Positions 20,051-31,084 of a stretch of DNA of 64,000 nucleotides are shown piece after piece. The notes under the pieces are model-generated. The model saw only the letters and a list, made by a program, of their open reading frames with translations, ran no database searches and was not told the DNA's origin. Within the stretch, counting starts at the first letter, position 1, and the number at the start of each line of letters is the position of its first letter. Origin of the DNA: Ilex aquifolium (Eukaryota; Streptophyta; Magnoliopsida; Aquifoliales; Aquifoliaceae); assembly GCA_951799425.1 (NCBI GenBank), contig OX637394.1, forward strand, positions 28,432,001 to 28,496,000, given 5' to 3'. Made by a program: the position numbers and the translations under genes.

Positions 20051-21822
20051 ATAGACTGGAGATTCTACAAAATAATTTACTATCTTTCACTCATCTTTTA
20101 CATTATGCACTTTTACTTTATGCACTTGAACTTTAATTTACTTTATGTTTTGAATCTATGTTGATTTTGAACTTGTTTATGTTTAAGTTTTTCTTAGTTA
20201 TGATAAAACTTATGTTTTTAAGTTAGGAGGCTTATTTCATATAATTTACAGTTGAATTAGATTAATATTCCTATGCTTTGTGAAAATAGTCTTAATCTGA
20301 TCACGCGGGATTTTCATATTTTAGTTGTATATTATCTTAATATTTTCGTTTAAACTTACTCTGATAAAGCACAAATAGATTTCTTTATTTCAGAAACCTT
20401 GTGAAATATTACACTCTTTGTATATATAGTGGAGATGTATAACCAATTGAAGAATTTGAGCCAATCTTCCTTGGAGAGATATTCTACATCTACTCAAATA
20501 AACATCTTCGATTCTACGGTAAACTTTCTTTGAATAATCTCATTAATTTAGTCTTGATTAACACTTGTTAGATTATATTATTAGCATGATCCTTGAAATT
20601 CCTTTATGTAGGATTCATACAGATAAATAATTTCTGAAAAATGATCTTAGACCATTTTTGATTAACTTAAGCCTTGACCATTTCTTTTACAAAATTATAT
20701 CCTTAGTCAACCATGATTGAGCCTGAAAGAGTATAAATTCTTTTCATGAAACCCGAAAAATATCCGAGCCACATGAAAATAGATTAAACCTACCTTTTGC
20801 TATCTAATATTCTTACATCCTCTTTTAAATCAGTATGATATAGAAAAATAAAAGGAGAAGAAAACAAAACAAGGAAAAGAAAAGAAAAGAGTATTGGCAA
20901 TTCAAAGAAAAGAAAAACCCATGAAAGGAATATTAAAAAGAAAAACAGAAAGAAAAGAGCCAAGAAAGTGAAAAATGGAAAAATAAAAAGGATGAATATG
21001 CAAAGTCTTAGAAAGCTAAGAAAAGGTGTGCCACAATACAAAGAAAGGGTAGCTTTTGAATCCCATAGACGTCATTTCTTAAACCCTAAACCAATGACCA
21101 CATTACAACCCAAAGAGAGTCCTTTTTGATTCCAGAAATTATGTATCTATATTAATTCTATCTATTTATCCATAACATGATAATGTTGATAATATGTCTA
21201 ATATAGTGTTAATATCCAGTCATGAGATTATGTCAAAATTTAATTTTATTCAAATACCCGTTCTTCAGATATACTACATGTGATATTATTTGCTTTGTTA
21301 ACAATATTCCAAATCACATGTAACTATTAAGAGAATAGTCATTATAACGTATGTGTATTCTTTGCTGAGTGTATTTCAGGAAAGGATTGACATCAAGACC
21401 ACCATGAAAGATGGTAATATTTCTTGAGTGATTTTTGAAACAAAAGAAATCAATACACACACACACACACAAGTGTTTATAAAAATATATAGATAATGTT
21501 ACAACTAACGTGTGTTACTCTTGTAGTGATCAGAAAAAGGAAGTATTGTAACATTGCACAGGAATATTGATTTAATTTTAGTTGTAAAAAGTATGAGTTA
21601 TAAACTCCTAACTACTGAAGTTTGTAGGCAGCTTCACTGAAAACCTTCAAGAGATAAAACTCGTCCACTAGGGATCACCTAGGGGTTTAATGACTTATTG
21701 CATATGCTAAATGCAATCGTGAAAAATCTACGAAAATGATTTTACCTCTGTTTGTATTATATTTTATTTTGTTAATAGTATTTACGTTTACTAGGGACTA
21801 GTAAAGTTTAAGTTGGGGGATG
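20051..21822 (+). other. Ath-P 3' noncoding region with hairpins and PPT
   Basis: No sense ORF. Shared blocks with Ath-B and Ath-E include GCCTTGACCATTTCTTTTACAAAATTATATCC near 20672 and the purine-rich tract at about 20838-20995. A (CA)n microsatellite lies at about 21454-21473. HP1: 21665-21685, CCACTAGG / CCTAGGGG. HP2: 21697-21717, ATTGCAT / ATGCAAT. HP3: 21787-21805, a perfect TTTACTAG / CTAGTAAA with loop GGA. The PPT TTTAAGTTGGGGGATG ends at 21822. Confidence 0.7.
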
Positions 21823-22080
21823 TGATTAACCCTAACTAGTATGTAAATTAAAATGATTAAGTTATCAACTTTGTAAGATAAAACAAGTAAAAATTATGAA
21901 TTAAGGTTTGTGCGTAAACTAGGGTTTTATGAGTTTTATGTTTGAAATTTCAGGGTTTAAATGCGGAATTGACAGAAAATACAAGGAACAATGTGTAGAA
22001 GCTTGAAAGAGCAAGGACCAAAGTGTAAAACGACACATGTAAGCTCCAGCAAACGACACATGGACCAACTGCAAAGCACC

Positions 22081-22171
22081 ACCGTCCAGACGGTGGTGGT
22101 GGCGTTCAGATGGTCACCCTTGGGGGTTTGGCTTTATCCCTCCACCTCATGCTTCCTTTTTCCTATAAATA
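22081..22171 (+). promoter_or_regulatory. Ath-P 3' LTR promoter: decayed CCGTCCGGACGG palindrome and TATA
   Basis: ACCGTCCAGACGGT (22081-22094) differs by one base from a perfect 14-bp palindrome, with the central CCGG changed to CCAG. A second degenerate copy, GCGTTCAGATGG, follows. TATAAATA is at 22164-22171, 70 bp downstream. Confidence 0.6.
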
Positions 22172-23440
22172 GGGGTGCCCTCCTTCATTTGAACAAGGCC
22201 GGCCACCCAAGAGCCAAGGGAGAGCTTCAAAGAGAGAAAGAAAGAGAAAGAAAAAGAGAAACGAGAAAGTCAATTTCAAAGCCAGTCTGTCCTACACTCC
22301 ATCCGATACTCTGTATTTCTACATTTATGTTGTATCTTTCTATTCGGATAATTGAACTGCCGCCACTTTGTTGTTTTAATTAATAATAATGGTGGTTGTG
22401 TTTCAGTTGTTCCTTGTGAAAGAAGTTTTAGAGTTTGTTTTTTAATTTCAGTTGTAATGAGAACTGCCCGCACTCCTTGCTTGTCTGTAGCAATAGGGCG
22501 TGAGTAGTCACTTATACCCTTCAATAAGGGGTGAACATATGTATAAGTATTGGTTAGATTATGGAAATGATGATGTTTTATTCATATATTTATTTATATA
22601 TATATTATGCGCTTCATCCATGATACAACGATGTACGTAATTTCGGTGCTGTGCCTGGAATTATTTCATCGGTGCATCATCAACCTGCCGGTTAAATATC
22701 TACAGTGTTCCCACCGGTATGGCTTGTCCTCCACCGGAATGCTAAGGATGTTCTACTGATGCATGGTACAAAACCTAAGTGATCCTCATGAATGACTTGT
22801 CCTTCTGGGTTATTAGGGTTGTTTAATTACTACATATAACTATAATGCCCGTCGAATATCTACGGTGTTCCTACCGGTATGGCTTGTCCTCCACCGGAAC
22901 GTTGAGGATGTTTAACTGGTATATATATATCATAAATGACCTATTGAGTAATTCAAATATTCCTCATAAATGGCTTGTCCTTCTAGTTTGCTTGGATTAG
23001 TCAACTGACACATCTATAACCAGCTAACCTAAGAAGTTGTTGTGTTATGACTTAATACCACCAGCTAACCTAAGAAGTTGCTGAGTTATGGTTTATTAAG
23101 TACGCACTTGCTACCAAGATATCAATTGAATAATTCAAGTATTCCTCATGAATGGCTTGTCCTTCTGGTTTACTTGGACTAATCGATTGTCATGGATACC
23201 ACCAGCTAACCTAAGAAGTTGTTGTGTGATGGTTTATATACATCAGACCTACCAGTTAACTTGCCAGTAACAGGGAAGTTAATTAATGTAAGGTAGCATT
23301 TCCAGTATTTAACCAATATAAAGCATATGGAATCCCTAAACTGAAGGGTACCTTTTCTATTATTGTCATTAAGAAGTACCTACACATTTCATTTAAAGTA
23401 GACTAGTTATCAATCTAAGCTCACATCACAAGCTATCAAC

Positions 23441-26177
23441 TGTAACGCCCCAAAACACACCCTGGACGGCATTACTATCCAAGACCATTCACAGCATGAG
23501 AGCGACTAAATAAATTCCATAAATAAAGAAATTTCATTCATCATATATCATGTCCATAGCATTATCCCAAAATAATAAGCCAAATCATGGCAATTACATC
23601 CCAAAAGAATTAAACGTAACTTAGCAGCGGAATAACAAAAGATTATATTTTACATGATCCCAAAATAACCCTTCAATCTAATACAAAGAAGGACCGTCGA
23701 GATATCCCCCTCCGGATCCCTCTACTCGTCTTCTAACCGATCCTCCTCTACAGCATCACCTGAAAAATGTGTTGGTTTGTAGGGGGTGAGCACTAAGCTC
23801 TGTAGGAAAATCCTCCCAAACTCAAACAAGGTTTAGAAAACAAGTAAAACAAGTCGGTCTCATTTCACAAGTATTATATATAACTTTTGAAGTAAAACCA
23901 GGACATTTAAATAGATCTCAAGTTTAAGGAACAACAGTAATTGAATGAACAAGTGGGACCACTATACAGTTAACAAACCATATCCAAATATAATCCAATC
24001 CACCATACACGGTTTCCACAAGTTCTCGCGGAATCCCATACTTTCCCAAGACTCTTGTAGAAACCGTCTATGGTAAAATGAACAATAACCAATATACAAT
24101 AGATAATCCATTCCACCATAAACCGTTTCCAACAAGTTCTCGCGGAATCCCATACTTCCGGAAACTCTTGTCGAAACCATTTCTGGTACAATGCACAATA
24201 ACCCACACCGTATGTCCGACACAACCCACGTTACTAATCCGTGATCATTAGTGATAGGAAAAGTTCGTACCCACACGGTGTACAAAGACGTCTACCCACT
24301 CCATGTGGTAGGAAAAGTTCATACCCGTGTGGCATACAAAGACGTCTACCCCCTACATGATACTCGGTCAATAGTAATCCATGTTCGTATCGTACAACCA
24401 CGCAAGAAATAAAATACCCCCGCTTTTCAAAAATATTCAACCATTTCATCACCATTTTCTCCAATTTTATCTTTTCGGAATGAGCATCCTTACAAGGAAC
24501 CTCTCACCCTCAAGGTTTCATTCCACAATTAACCAACAATTCCATAATCCCCAATTTTTCCATCCCACTTCACATGTAACATTTCAATAAAAAAATTTAA
24601 GAAAAACACGTGAGATCATCGAAATATCATTTTATTACTCAACACAAAACACTAAATTTCTTTTTAAAACAAGACAAAAGAATATCCAAGGAGAATCCAC
24701 ACTTCATGAAGAAATAGAGTTTTGAAGTGAGGACATGTGAATGTTGGGTTAGGATATCAAGGGCCAATGGATATAAAGCTTGAAGTCAAGAACAATTAAA
24801 CACAAGGTCTTGAAATTAAGAATAAAGGAATAACAAGGTGGGTCATCAATGACAAAAGAACAATCAAGCCTTGACATCCATAGCAACAAATATCAAGCTT
24901 GGGAATCCAAAAGTGAAGGAACAATCAAGTTTTGTCATTTATAATAACAAACATTAAGATTAGACCTCATGAACAAGGGGGAAATCAAGAGGAACCCAAT
25001 TTCCTTGCAATTAGAGTTTCGAAGGCACACCAAGAGATTTAGCGATTACCCAAGCACAACATAGTTTAGAACATGTAATATTTAAGGTTAGGAATCAAGA
25101 GAAAAGGAGAAATCAAAAGAAAACACAATCTCCTTGAAAATTTGGGGTTTCAAAGGCATACAAGGGATTTATGGCTATCAAGCCCTAATTTCGTTCATGA
25201 TATGGTAAGGGATTTCAAGAGTAACAAGAAATAGAGATTCCATAACATACATATAAGATTTGGAAGCAAAACATACATAAATATAAACCCTAACCTCAAT
25301 GTAAGAGAAAAGGAGAAAACCCCTACCTTGATGTTCTTGGAAATCTAAGGCTTGGATCTCGAATCACCCTTAAATTCCTTGTTTTTCACCTTTGATCTTG
25401 TGTTTTTCTCTTCCCCTCTTTCTCTCTAATGTTTTCTAGGGTTTTAAGGTGTGTAATGAAGGCTAAGGGGATGGTAAGAAGTATTTATAGTGGGGGAAAA
25501 ACCGGCTGTTCGCGAACTAAAATTGTCTGATTTTTACAGTGACTACCGGTAGCTGATTTTGACTACCGGTAGCTTGGGTACATGGGCACTCGACTACCTG
25601 TTGACTACCGGTAGCTCGGGCACACTGGACCATTGACTACCGGTTGACTACCGGTAGTCACTGCCCAGATTTTCTGCTTCAACTTCAAGTGCAGTTTTGA
25701 CCCATTTAGAGGTCGAATTGGAAAATTTTCATGAGATACACTTTTGTAGCCCTAGATGTCTACTATCTACTTTCCAAATTTCAGATCAATTGGATATAAG
25801 GATAAAAAGTTATGACCAAAATACTAGAAGGTGTCCCAACTCTTTTTACCCAAATTTTCTCTAAGTGTGTTTTCACTCCGGAATACTTCCTAACTTCCAA
25901 TACACCTCATATTACTTCTCCCAAGGTTGTTCGACCTTCCGGATTCAATGGACACCTTATTTTGACCTAAAAATATTTAGAAATTCATCTAGTCACCCGT
26001 TCCAAGTTTAAACGTCTTGGAAACTCCAACTTCCCATTCCATATGCATCTCTAGCATTTCTCCTACTATTACAATCTATATAGTTTATTCCTACATCATT
26101 TCACATATCCATAATTTTAAAACAATTATTTTCTATATATCTATATACCTATATAAAATAAAATACGGGGTGTTACA
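23441..26177 (-). repeat. Solo LTR-T (2737 bp), TSD TCAAC
   Basis: On the plus strand it runs from TGTAACGCCCCAAAACACAC to CGGGGTGTTACA, with TCAAC at 23436-23440 and 26178-26182. Read on the minus strand it starts TGTAACACCCCG, and its TATA (25482-25489) and palindromes are in the expected order, so I assign it to the minus strand. A near-duplicate of ~60 bases (ACC-TTTCCA-CAAGTTCTCGCGG) occurs twice at 24007 and 24125. No coding capacity. The termini resemble chromovirus (Tekay/Del-type) LTRs; this is inference. Confidence 0.9.
25482..25659 (-). promoter_or_regulatory. LTR-T promoter: CTACCGGTAG palindromes and TATA (minus strand)
   Basis: Perfect CTACCGGTAG lies at 25543-25552, 25563-25572, 25605-25614 and 25648-25657 (the last extends to the 14-bp GACTACCGGTAGTC), with half-copies between. 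TATAAATA on the minus strand lies at 25482-25489, 54 bp from the nearest palindrome. Confidence 0.75.
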
Positions 26178-26350
26178 TCAACTGTTATAATGTTTTAAAC
26201 AACTTTAATGTTCTTTTTATTTTATTTTAAATTCTAAGTTACTCAAACTCTTCGTGGGATCGATACTTGGACTTAAACCGAGAAAACTACAATTCGACCA
26301 CTTAAACTTGGGTGTATAATATAATCCAGATCACAAAATAGTGCGAATCA

Positions 26351-26986
26351 GCGATGTTTGTTTGGGGAGGACGGAGAGTTTTTAGGAAAGGTGAATTGAC
26401 AAAAAAGTACAAGATTTTGAACTTGATTGCCATCTCCAACCTTGCCCCCATCGGACGTAAGAACGAAATACTCCCGGAGATGGCTCGATTGCTATACGCA
26501 ATAGGAAAGGGCCAAAGCATAGACCTCATGTCTTTGATATTAACGGAGATGATGAAGGGGTGTGACGTGAAGAGAAATTCACTCCCCTTCGGTACACTTG
26601 TGACAGAGATATGCTTGGACTGGGGAGTGCAAGTCATGCCACAGATGGGAGTGCAGAAGCCGATGGGGCCATTGAACAAGGCATCCTTCCGAAGGAGCCA
26701 AGGTCACAGTGGCGGCTCGACGATGAGACAGGATGTGCCACCGGCCCAGGGCACTGATGAGGTTCAGGATGCCTTGGACGCCGAAGAGGAGAGAGAGCTC
26801 AAGGCAGAGGCACAAGCACAGACCCAGACGGAGGCAGGTCCCAGCACCAACACTAGCACCCGACGGTCACTGCGAGAGATCATGTTTGGCATCGAGGCCA
26901 AGCAAGATGAGATTCTCCGACAGCAGGAGGAGATTCTCAGCCTTTTTAGGGGTGGAGTTGGAGGAGCTGGGGAGACGAGAGAGTGA
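26351..26986 (+). pseudogene. Ath-E env-position ORF, C-terminal 211 codons
   Basis: Reads without a stop from the Ath-P boundary: AMFVWGGRRVFRKGELTKKY, KILNLIAISNLAPIGRKNEI, ARLLYAIGKGQSIDLMSLIL, GTLVTEIC, GPLNKASFRRSQ, then a Glu/Gln-rich linker and RRSLREIMFGIEAKQDEIL, RQQEEILSLFRGG. The continuous C-terminus shows that the corresponding Ath-B ORF is frameshifted. The break at 26351 is an insertion (Ath-P), not decay. Confidence 0.82.
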
Positions 26987-28789
26987 GAGAGATTTCTGTC
27001 CTTGAGAGTGGATGGTTGTGTTACTTCTTTTGTTGGATGATTTGAATCTTTGTTATGCTAAACGATAACATTTTGTGAAATGAATGAATTTTTTTTTATT
27101 ATTACATTTATCTTTTTAAATTCATTTGCTAAAATTTAGCATTACATTGTTAATTATTAAGAACATATGTTAATATTGAGATTGATTGCTAAAAGTGACT
27201 AAAGCACATCATCGGTTTGACACCTCACCTAACAATGTGGACTTAAAAACAACATGTCTTTGAAAAATGGTATTTTCTCTATGCTTAAATGTCAAATGTA
27301 CATTGATATTTGTTATTCTTAAGATACAAGATGACCAGACTCGAAAATGGAATTGATATATAACCGACATTCTTTGAAAAGCCTGACATAACCAGTGGAG
27401 ATAACGAAGAATACCATGGTAAGTTTTCGAGCCTTGCGATGCTTTTGAGAGACAATCAACATTTACTCAAGTAAGGTCTTTCACTATCTATTCTTGAATA
27501 ATCTCATTAAAATTGTTATTGATTGATGCAACTAGAGTAATCTATTGACATATCCCACAAAGAATCTGTTCATACAACACATACATGCGCACATACTTGA
27601 GAAAGGATCTTAGGCCATCTTTGATTTAATTTTGAGCCTTAGCTATTTCTTTTACAAAATTATATCCCTAGTTAGCCGTGATTGAGCCTTTAATGTGTGA
27701 TCTCTTTTTATAACCCATATGATAACCGATCCACCATAAAATATATTCGACATACCTTTGCTATCTAATTTTCTTGCACCCTCTTATAATCAGCATGATA
27801 CAGAAAAGAAAGAGAAAAAGAAAAGACGATGGTGAATACTGTTCAAAAGAAAGAAAAGTCTGTGAGAACAACTGAAAAAGAAAGAGACAGAAAAACAAAA
27901 AAAAATGGCCAAGAAAGTGAAAAATGAGAAAAAGAATGAAAGAATGAAATATCATATAGGTGAAGATTCGAAAAACAAGAAAGAGGTGTGCTACACTGCA
28001 TAAAGAAAGGATAGCTTTTGAATACCATTGACGTCGTTTCGTTAGCCACTGACCTCTGGCCACGTTACAACCTATAAAAAGCCCTAATTGATCTAAAGTC
28101 TGATGCATATGTAGGTCATCAACCAAAAGTCTGGTTATGTTAATAGTATTACTTTATTTGTATCAATATTCTTTCATGAGATTATGCTAAACATGATTAG
28201 TCTATTTCCTTAGATTTCACTCCCATACTTATCGTGCATGTGATTTTACAAAAAGCCTCTTTCTAATCACATGTCCTTTGAGAGAAAAGTCACTATAATC
28301 GGAGGAAATTTTTTTTGGTGAGAGCATTCTAAGAGAGGTTTGTGAAATCAAAACTATCTATGAAGGGTTGTAAAGAGGAGTGTTTGTTATATAACAATTC
28401 TTGTCGCTAGAATGATTATTCTGACTACATAGGGAATTTCAAATACCAATGTGACAAATGCTTATTTTTGCATATAACAATTACCTATGAAAGAGAAGTG
28501 TGCGGGAGATAAGTCGAAATTGAGGGTTGGGTGTCTCAACGACCATGGTGCTAACTTACTCTGACAAGCAATCTCACACACACACATCTGTTCGATTGAA
28601 GTTTGTGGGTAGCTTCACTGAAAACTCTCACGAGACAACACTCGTCCGCTAGGGGAAACCTAGTGGTTTAACGGCTTATTGCATATGCTAAATGCAACCG
28701 GATGACCTACAAAAATGGCATTGTAAATAATTTCGCATTCAATTGTTGTTGTATTACTAGAGACTAGCAATATTTAGGTTGGGGAGGTG
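26987..28789 (+). other. Ath-E 3' noncoding region with hairpins and PPT
   Basis: Same organisation as in Ath-B: AGCCTTAGCTATTTCTTTTACAAAATTATATCCC near 27636 and a purine-rich tract at about 27790-27990. HP1: 28647-28667, CCGCTAGG / CCTAGTGG. HP2: 28680-28698, TTGCAT / ATGCAA. HP3: 28752-28772, TATTACTAG / CTAGCAATA. PPT TTTAGGTTGGGGAGGTG ends at 28789. No sense ORF. Confidence 0.7.
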
Positions 28790-30589
28790 TGATTAGTAGT
28801 TAAAATTAACAACTTACTATGCCCTTTTTAAGACTAATTATGCTTTGATAGAGTTTCAATGATGACATTTCAGGAGAAAGATAGTATAAGGGCCTAAAGT
28901 CAATGGATACCAAACGTTCATACAACACCAACATGTTCTGGAAGAAAATTGGAGAAGTTTGAAACAAGACATGAACGTTCGAACGCCAATCCACGTTTGA
29001 ACGTCCTCTTGAATTATTTGAGGACCGGGCTGCTGAGGTGATGTTACATGGCATGTTGTAGCTACTCCCTAAGAAGAAAAACAAAGAGGTACTTGAGTAC
29101 CACATTCAAACGCCAATCCACGTTCGAACGTTGGCTTGAATCAATTGAGGACCAGACTACTGAGTGCTAGGGCAATGGTACATGGCGCGTTGTAGTTACT
29201 CTCATAGAAGAACAAAGGCCACTTGATTAGGAAGTTCAAACTCCATCCAGTGTTCGAACGCCCATCAAGTAAGACAGGAGACAACGTTCGAACGCCATCT
29301 AACGTTCGAACGTTGTCCCCAGACAGCCTGCAGAGTGGTTGATTTTCTATCCGGACCTTGGGTCACTCACTTGGACTTTGAAGACCTTGTACTATTCCTT
29401 CACACTTCATTGCCCTTCCTCATTGCCTATAAATACTCCCATTGTGGGAGCTTCAAAGGGGACTTACACTTAGGAGAGCTAGAGCTACTTGTAGAGTTAG
29501 ACTTACATTTACTTGCATAGAGGAAGATAGATCATCTTTTGGTTGAGGAGGAAACCCTCCAAAAGTGACTAGCTTTCTTCTACTTTCATTATTAGTTTCA
29601 TTTGCTTTCATTGTTTGAGCTTCCTTCTTCCCTTAGAGTAGTAAAACTCTTCCACTTTTCTAGAGCTTTACCAAAGTTGTGAAGGGTGGAACGTGATTCA
29701 CTCATTCTTCGTCGAAGACCAACTCCTTGTGTAGTGTGTTTTACCTTGTAACTCCTCTACTTGGAGGGATGAGAATCACTCACTTTTCTAGCTTTACCAA
29801 AGCCATGAAGAGTGAGTAGTTTCTCATTCACTCTTTAGTAAGAGGTTATGGACATGTCTAAATCATTCGGAAGTTATATTTGTGCATTTCATTTATGCTT
29901 AATGCTTTACATCTTACTTGCTTATTGAATGATTGAATGCATCTAGCAAAGCTAAAGTGCTTTGCACAACCATGAGTCCTTTCTATGACATGGATGACTC
30001 TTGGCATAGGAAGACTCATTGGTCCTTTGCAAGTACTCCAGCTAGATCTTCATGACTACCTTTCAATATTCATCATTATTGTGCTTCAACTAAGAATGGA
30101 ATACTGACACTATGGTTGGATGCCTTGTAGAAATACTTGCTTGTTTGTAGACGGGTTGAGTCTCGGCACAGACAATTTTTGTAAATCTTTACAAAGACAT
30201 CGGAACCATGCTGTTAATTCTCACAATCCATTTTTATCTTCCGATTAACTTTATGTTGACACATACGTTAATTGAGTTCCCAACCATAAGTATAACAACC
30301 GGATGATTGATTACATGTCTAGATCCTCGAGCTAAAGGGTGACTTTTACATTTGAGATTATCGTATATTTTGGCTAGAAAATCTTCTTGGAAGGAATTTG
30401 ATATTCTACCCAGGAAAATCCATAAACATCATAACTTTAAATCTCAAGGGTTCCAGTCACTTTGGTCTCTGTCACTGCTTACTTCGAAACACCAACATTA
30501 GCTCCCTGTGGATTCAACTGTGGACTTAACTGGATTATTACTACAACTTGACCGCCTGCACTTGGGTGTACACATTTCGGATCAAGTCA
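28790..30589 (+). repeat. Ath-E 3' LTR (1800 bp)
   Basis: Starts TGATTAGTAGTTAAAATTAAC and ends ATCAAGTCA. Aligns over its whole length with the Ath-B 3' LTR, including the CTAGAGCTTTACCAAAG block and the terminal GACCGCCTGCACTTGGGTGT. It is clearly more diverged from Ath-B than the two Ath-B LTRs are from each other. Confidence 0.9.
28976..29435 (+). promoter_or_regulatory. Ath-E LTR promoter: palindromes and TATA
   Basis: Perfect CGTTCGAACG at 28976-28985, 29285-29294 and 29303-29312 (14-bp AACGTTCGAACGTT at 29301-29314), with several copies decayed to CGTTTGAACG or CATTCAAACG. TATAAATA at 29428-29435, 114 bp from the last palindrome. Confidence 0.7.
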
Positions 30590-30876
30590 AGTACCAACAC
30601 TAACTCTTCACATTCAAAGCATAGAGATTGATCCTTGAGCAATTGGGATCAATCCCAATTATAAATATATTTCAAAAAGCCACTAGGATCAATCCTTACA
30701 TTCAAGGAATCGATCCCATGCAATGTCAGATCAATCATATTTAAACTTATGGTTTTTGCTCCTTAGTTCAACAAGGCACTAGGGATCGATTTTTTTAGTG
30801 GTGTCAAACACGGAACTTAAACAAAATTAAAAGCTAAGGCCCAACACAAATAAAAAAAATTAAGTTAACATACTCA
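30590..30876 (-). repeat. Ath-H LTR start or post-pol region with GGGATCGATCCC-type palindromes
   Basis: After the PPT (minus direction) comes TGAGTATGTTAACTTAA. Four decayed palindromes lie at about 30648-30800: AATTGGGATCAATCCCAATT, AGGATCAATCCTT, GGAATCGATCCC and GGGATCGATTT. They are consistent with an ancestral CpG-centred GGGATCGATCCC. The stretch is cut off by Ath-E. It could be the 3' LTR or an internal region like 7905-8224 of Ath-B. Confidence 0.55.
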
Positions 30877-31084
30877 GCCCCCAACCTAAATGACACATTG
30901 TCCATAACGTTAAAACTATATCTTGATATTCAAATTTAAAAATAACAAGGATTAAGAGGGCAAAGTCATTCCTCAAGTTGCAACATCATTAAAACCTATC
31001 AAATAGACAAATTAAAAAGAAAATCACAAGTCAAATAAAAAACTAAAAACTATTATACAACAATAAAAAGGATGGCATTTTAGT

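Larger units (their letters stand above)
177..26350 (+). mobile_element. Ath-P: Athila-clade Ty3/gypsy element, decayed and heavily nested
   Basis: The pieces read in order: gag-protease end (177-910), RT start (911-1694), [solo LTR-A plus Ath-B inserted], rest of RT, RNase H and integrase (15321-17662), small zinc-knuckle-like ORF (18008-18412), env-position ORF (18938-20050), noncoding 3' region with terminal PPT, and 3' LTR (21823-26350, itself split by solo LTR-T). The 5' end lies left of the window. Pol similarity and the 3' extra ORF are typical of the Athila clade. After the 3' LTR end at 26350 the env-like ORF of Ath-E continues in frame, so Ath-P is inserted in Ath-E. The TSD is inferred to be GCGAT (26351-26355); the left copy is not visible. 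Confidence 0.85.
21823..26350 (+). repeat. Ath-P 3' LTR (about 1786 bp, split by solo LTR-T)
   Basis: Starts TGATTAACCCTAACTAG after the PPT and ends AGTGCGAATCA at 26350, after which the Ath-E env-like ORF reads on in frame. It is the same family as solo LTR-D' (33175-36524) and the Ath-F LTR (57411-58735). Repeated CTACCGGTATGGCTTGTCC- and CCAGCTAACCTAAGAAGTTG-type blocks lie between 22680 and 23270. The LTR-T insertion at 23441-26177 is bounded by TCAAC. Confidence 0.85.
26351..30589 (+). mobile_element. Ath-E: 3' part of an Athila element of the Ath-B family
   Basis: Contains the C-terminal part of the env-position ORF, the conserved 3' noncoding region, hairpins, PPT and 3' LTR (28790-30589, TGATTAGTAG...ATCAAGTCA). 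Its LTR and ORF are closest to Ath-B. Everything 5' of 26351 is outside the window, beyond Ath-P. After 30589 the sequence is Ath-H, which it appears to have entered; the right TSD would be AGTAC (30590-30594). Confidence 0.83.

Noticed and set aside
22080..22380. Plus-strand 130-codon ORF 21991-22383 as a cellular gene
   Set aside because: It spans the palindrome, TATA and R region of the Ath-P LTR and is not conserved in the sister LTRs at 33175 or 57411.
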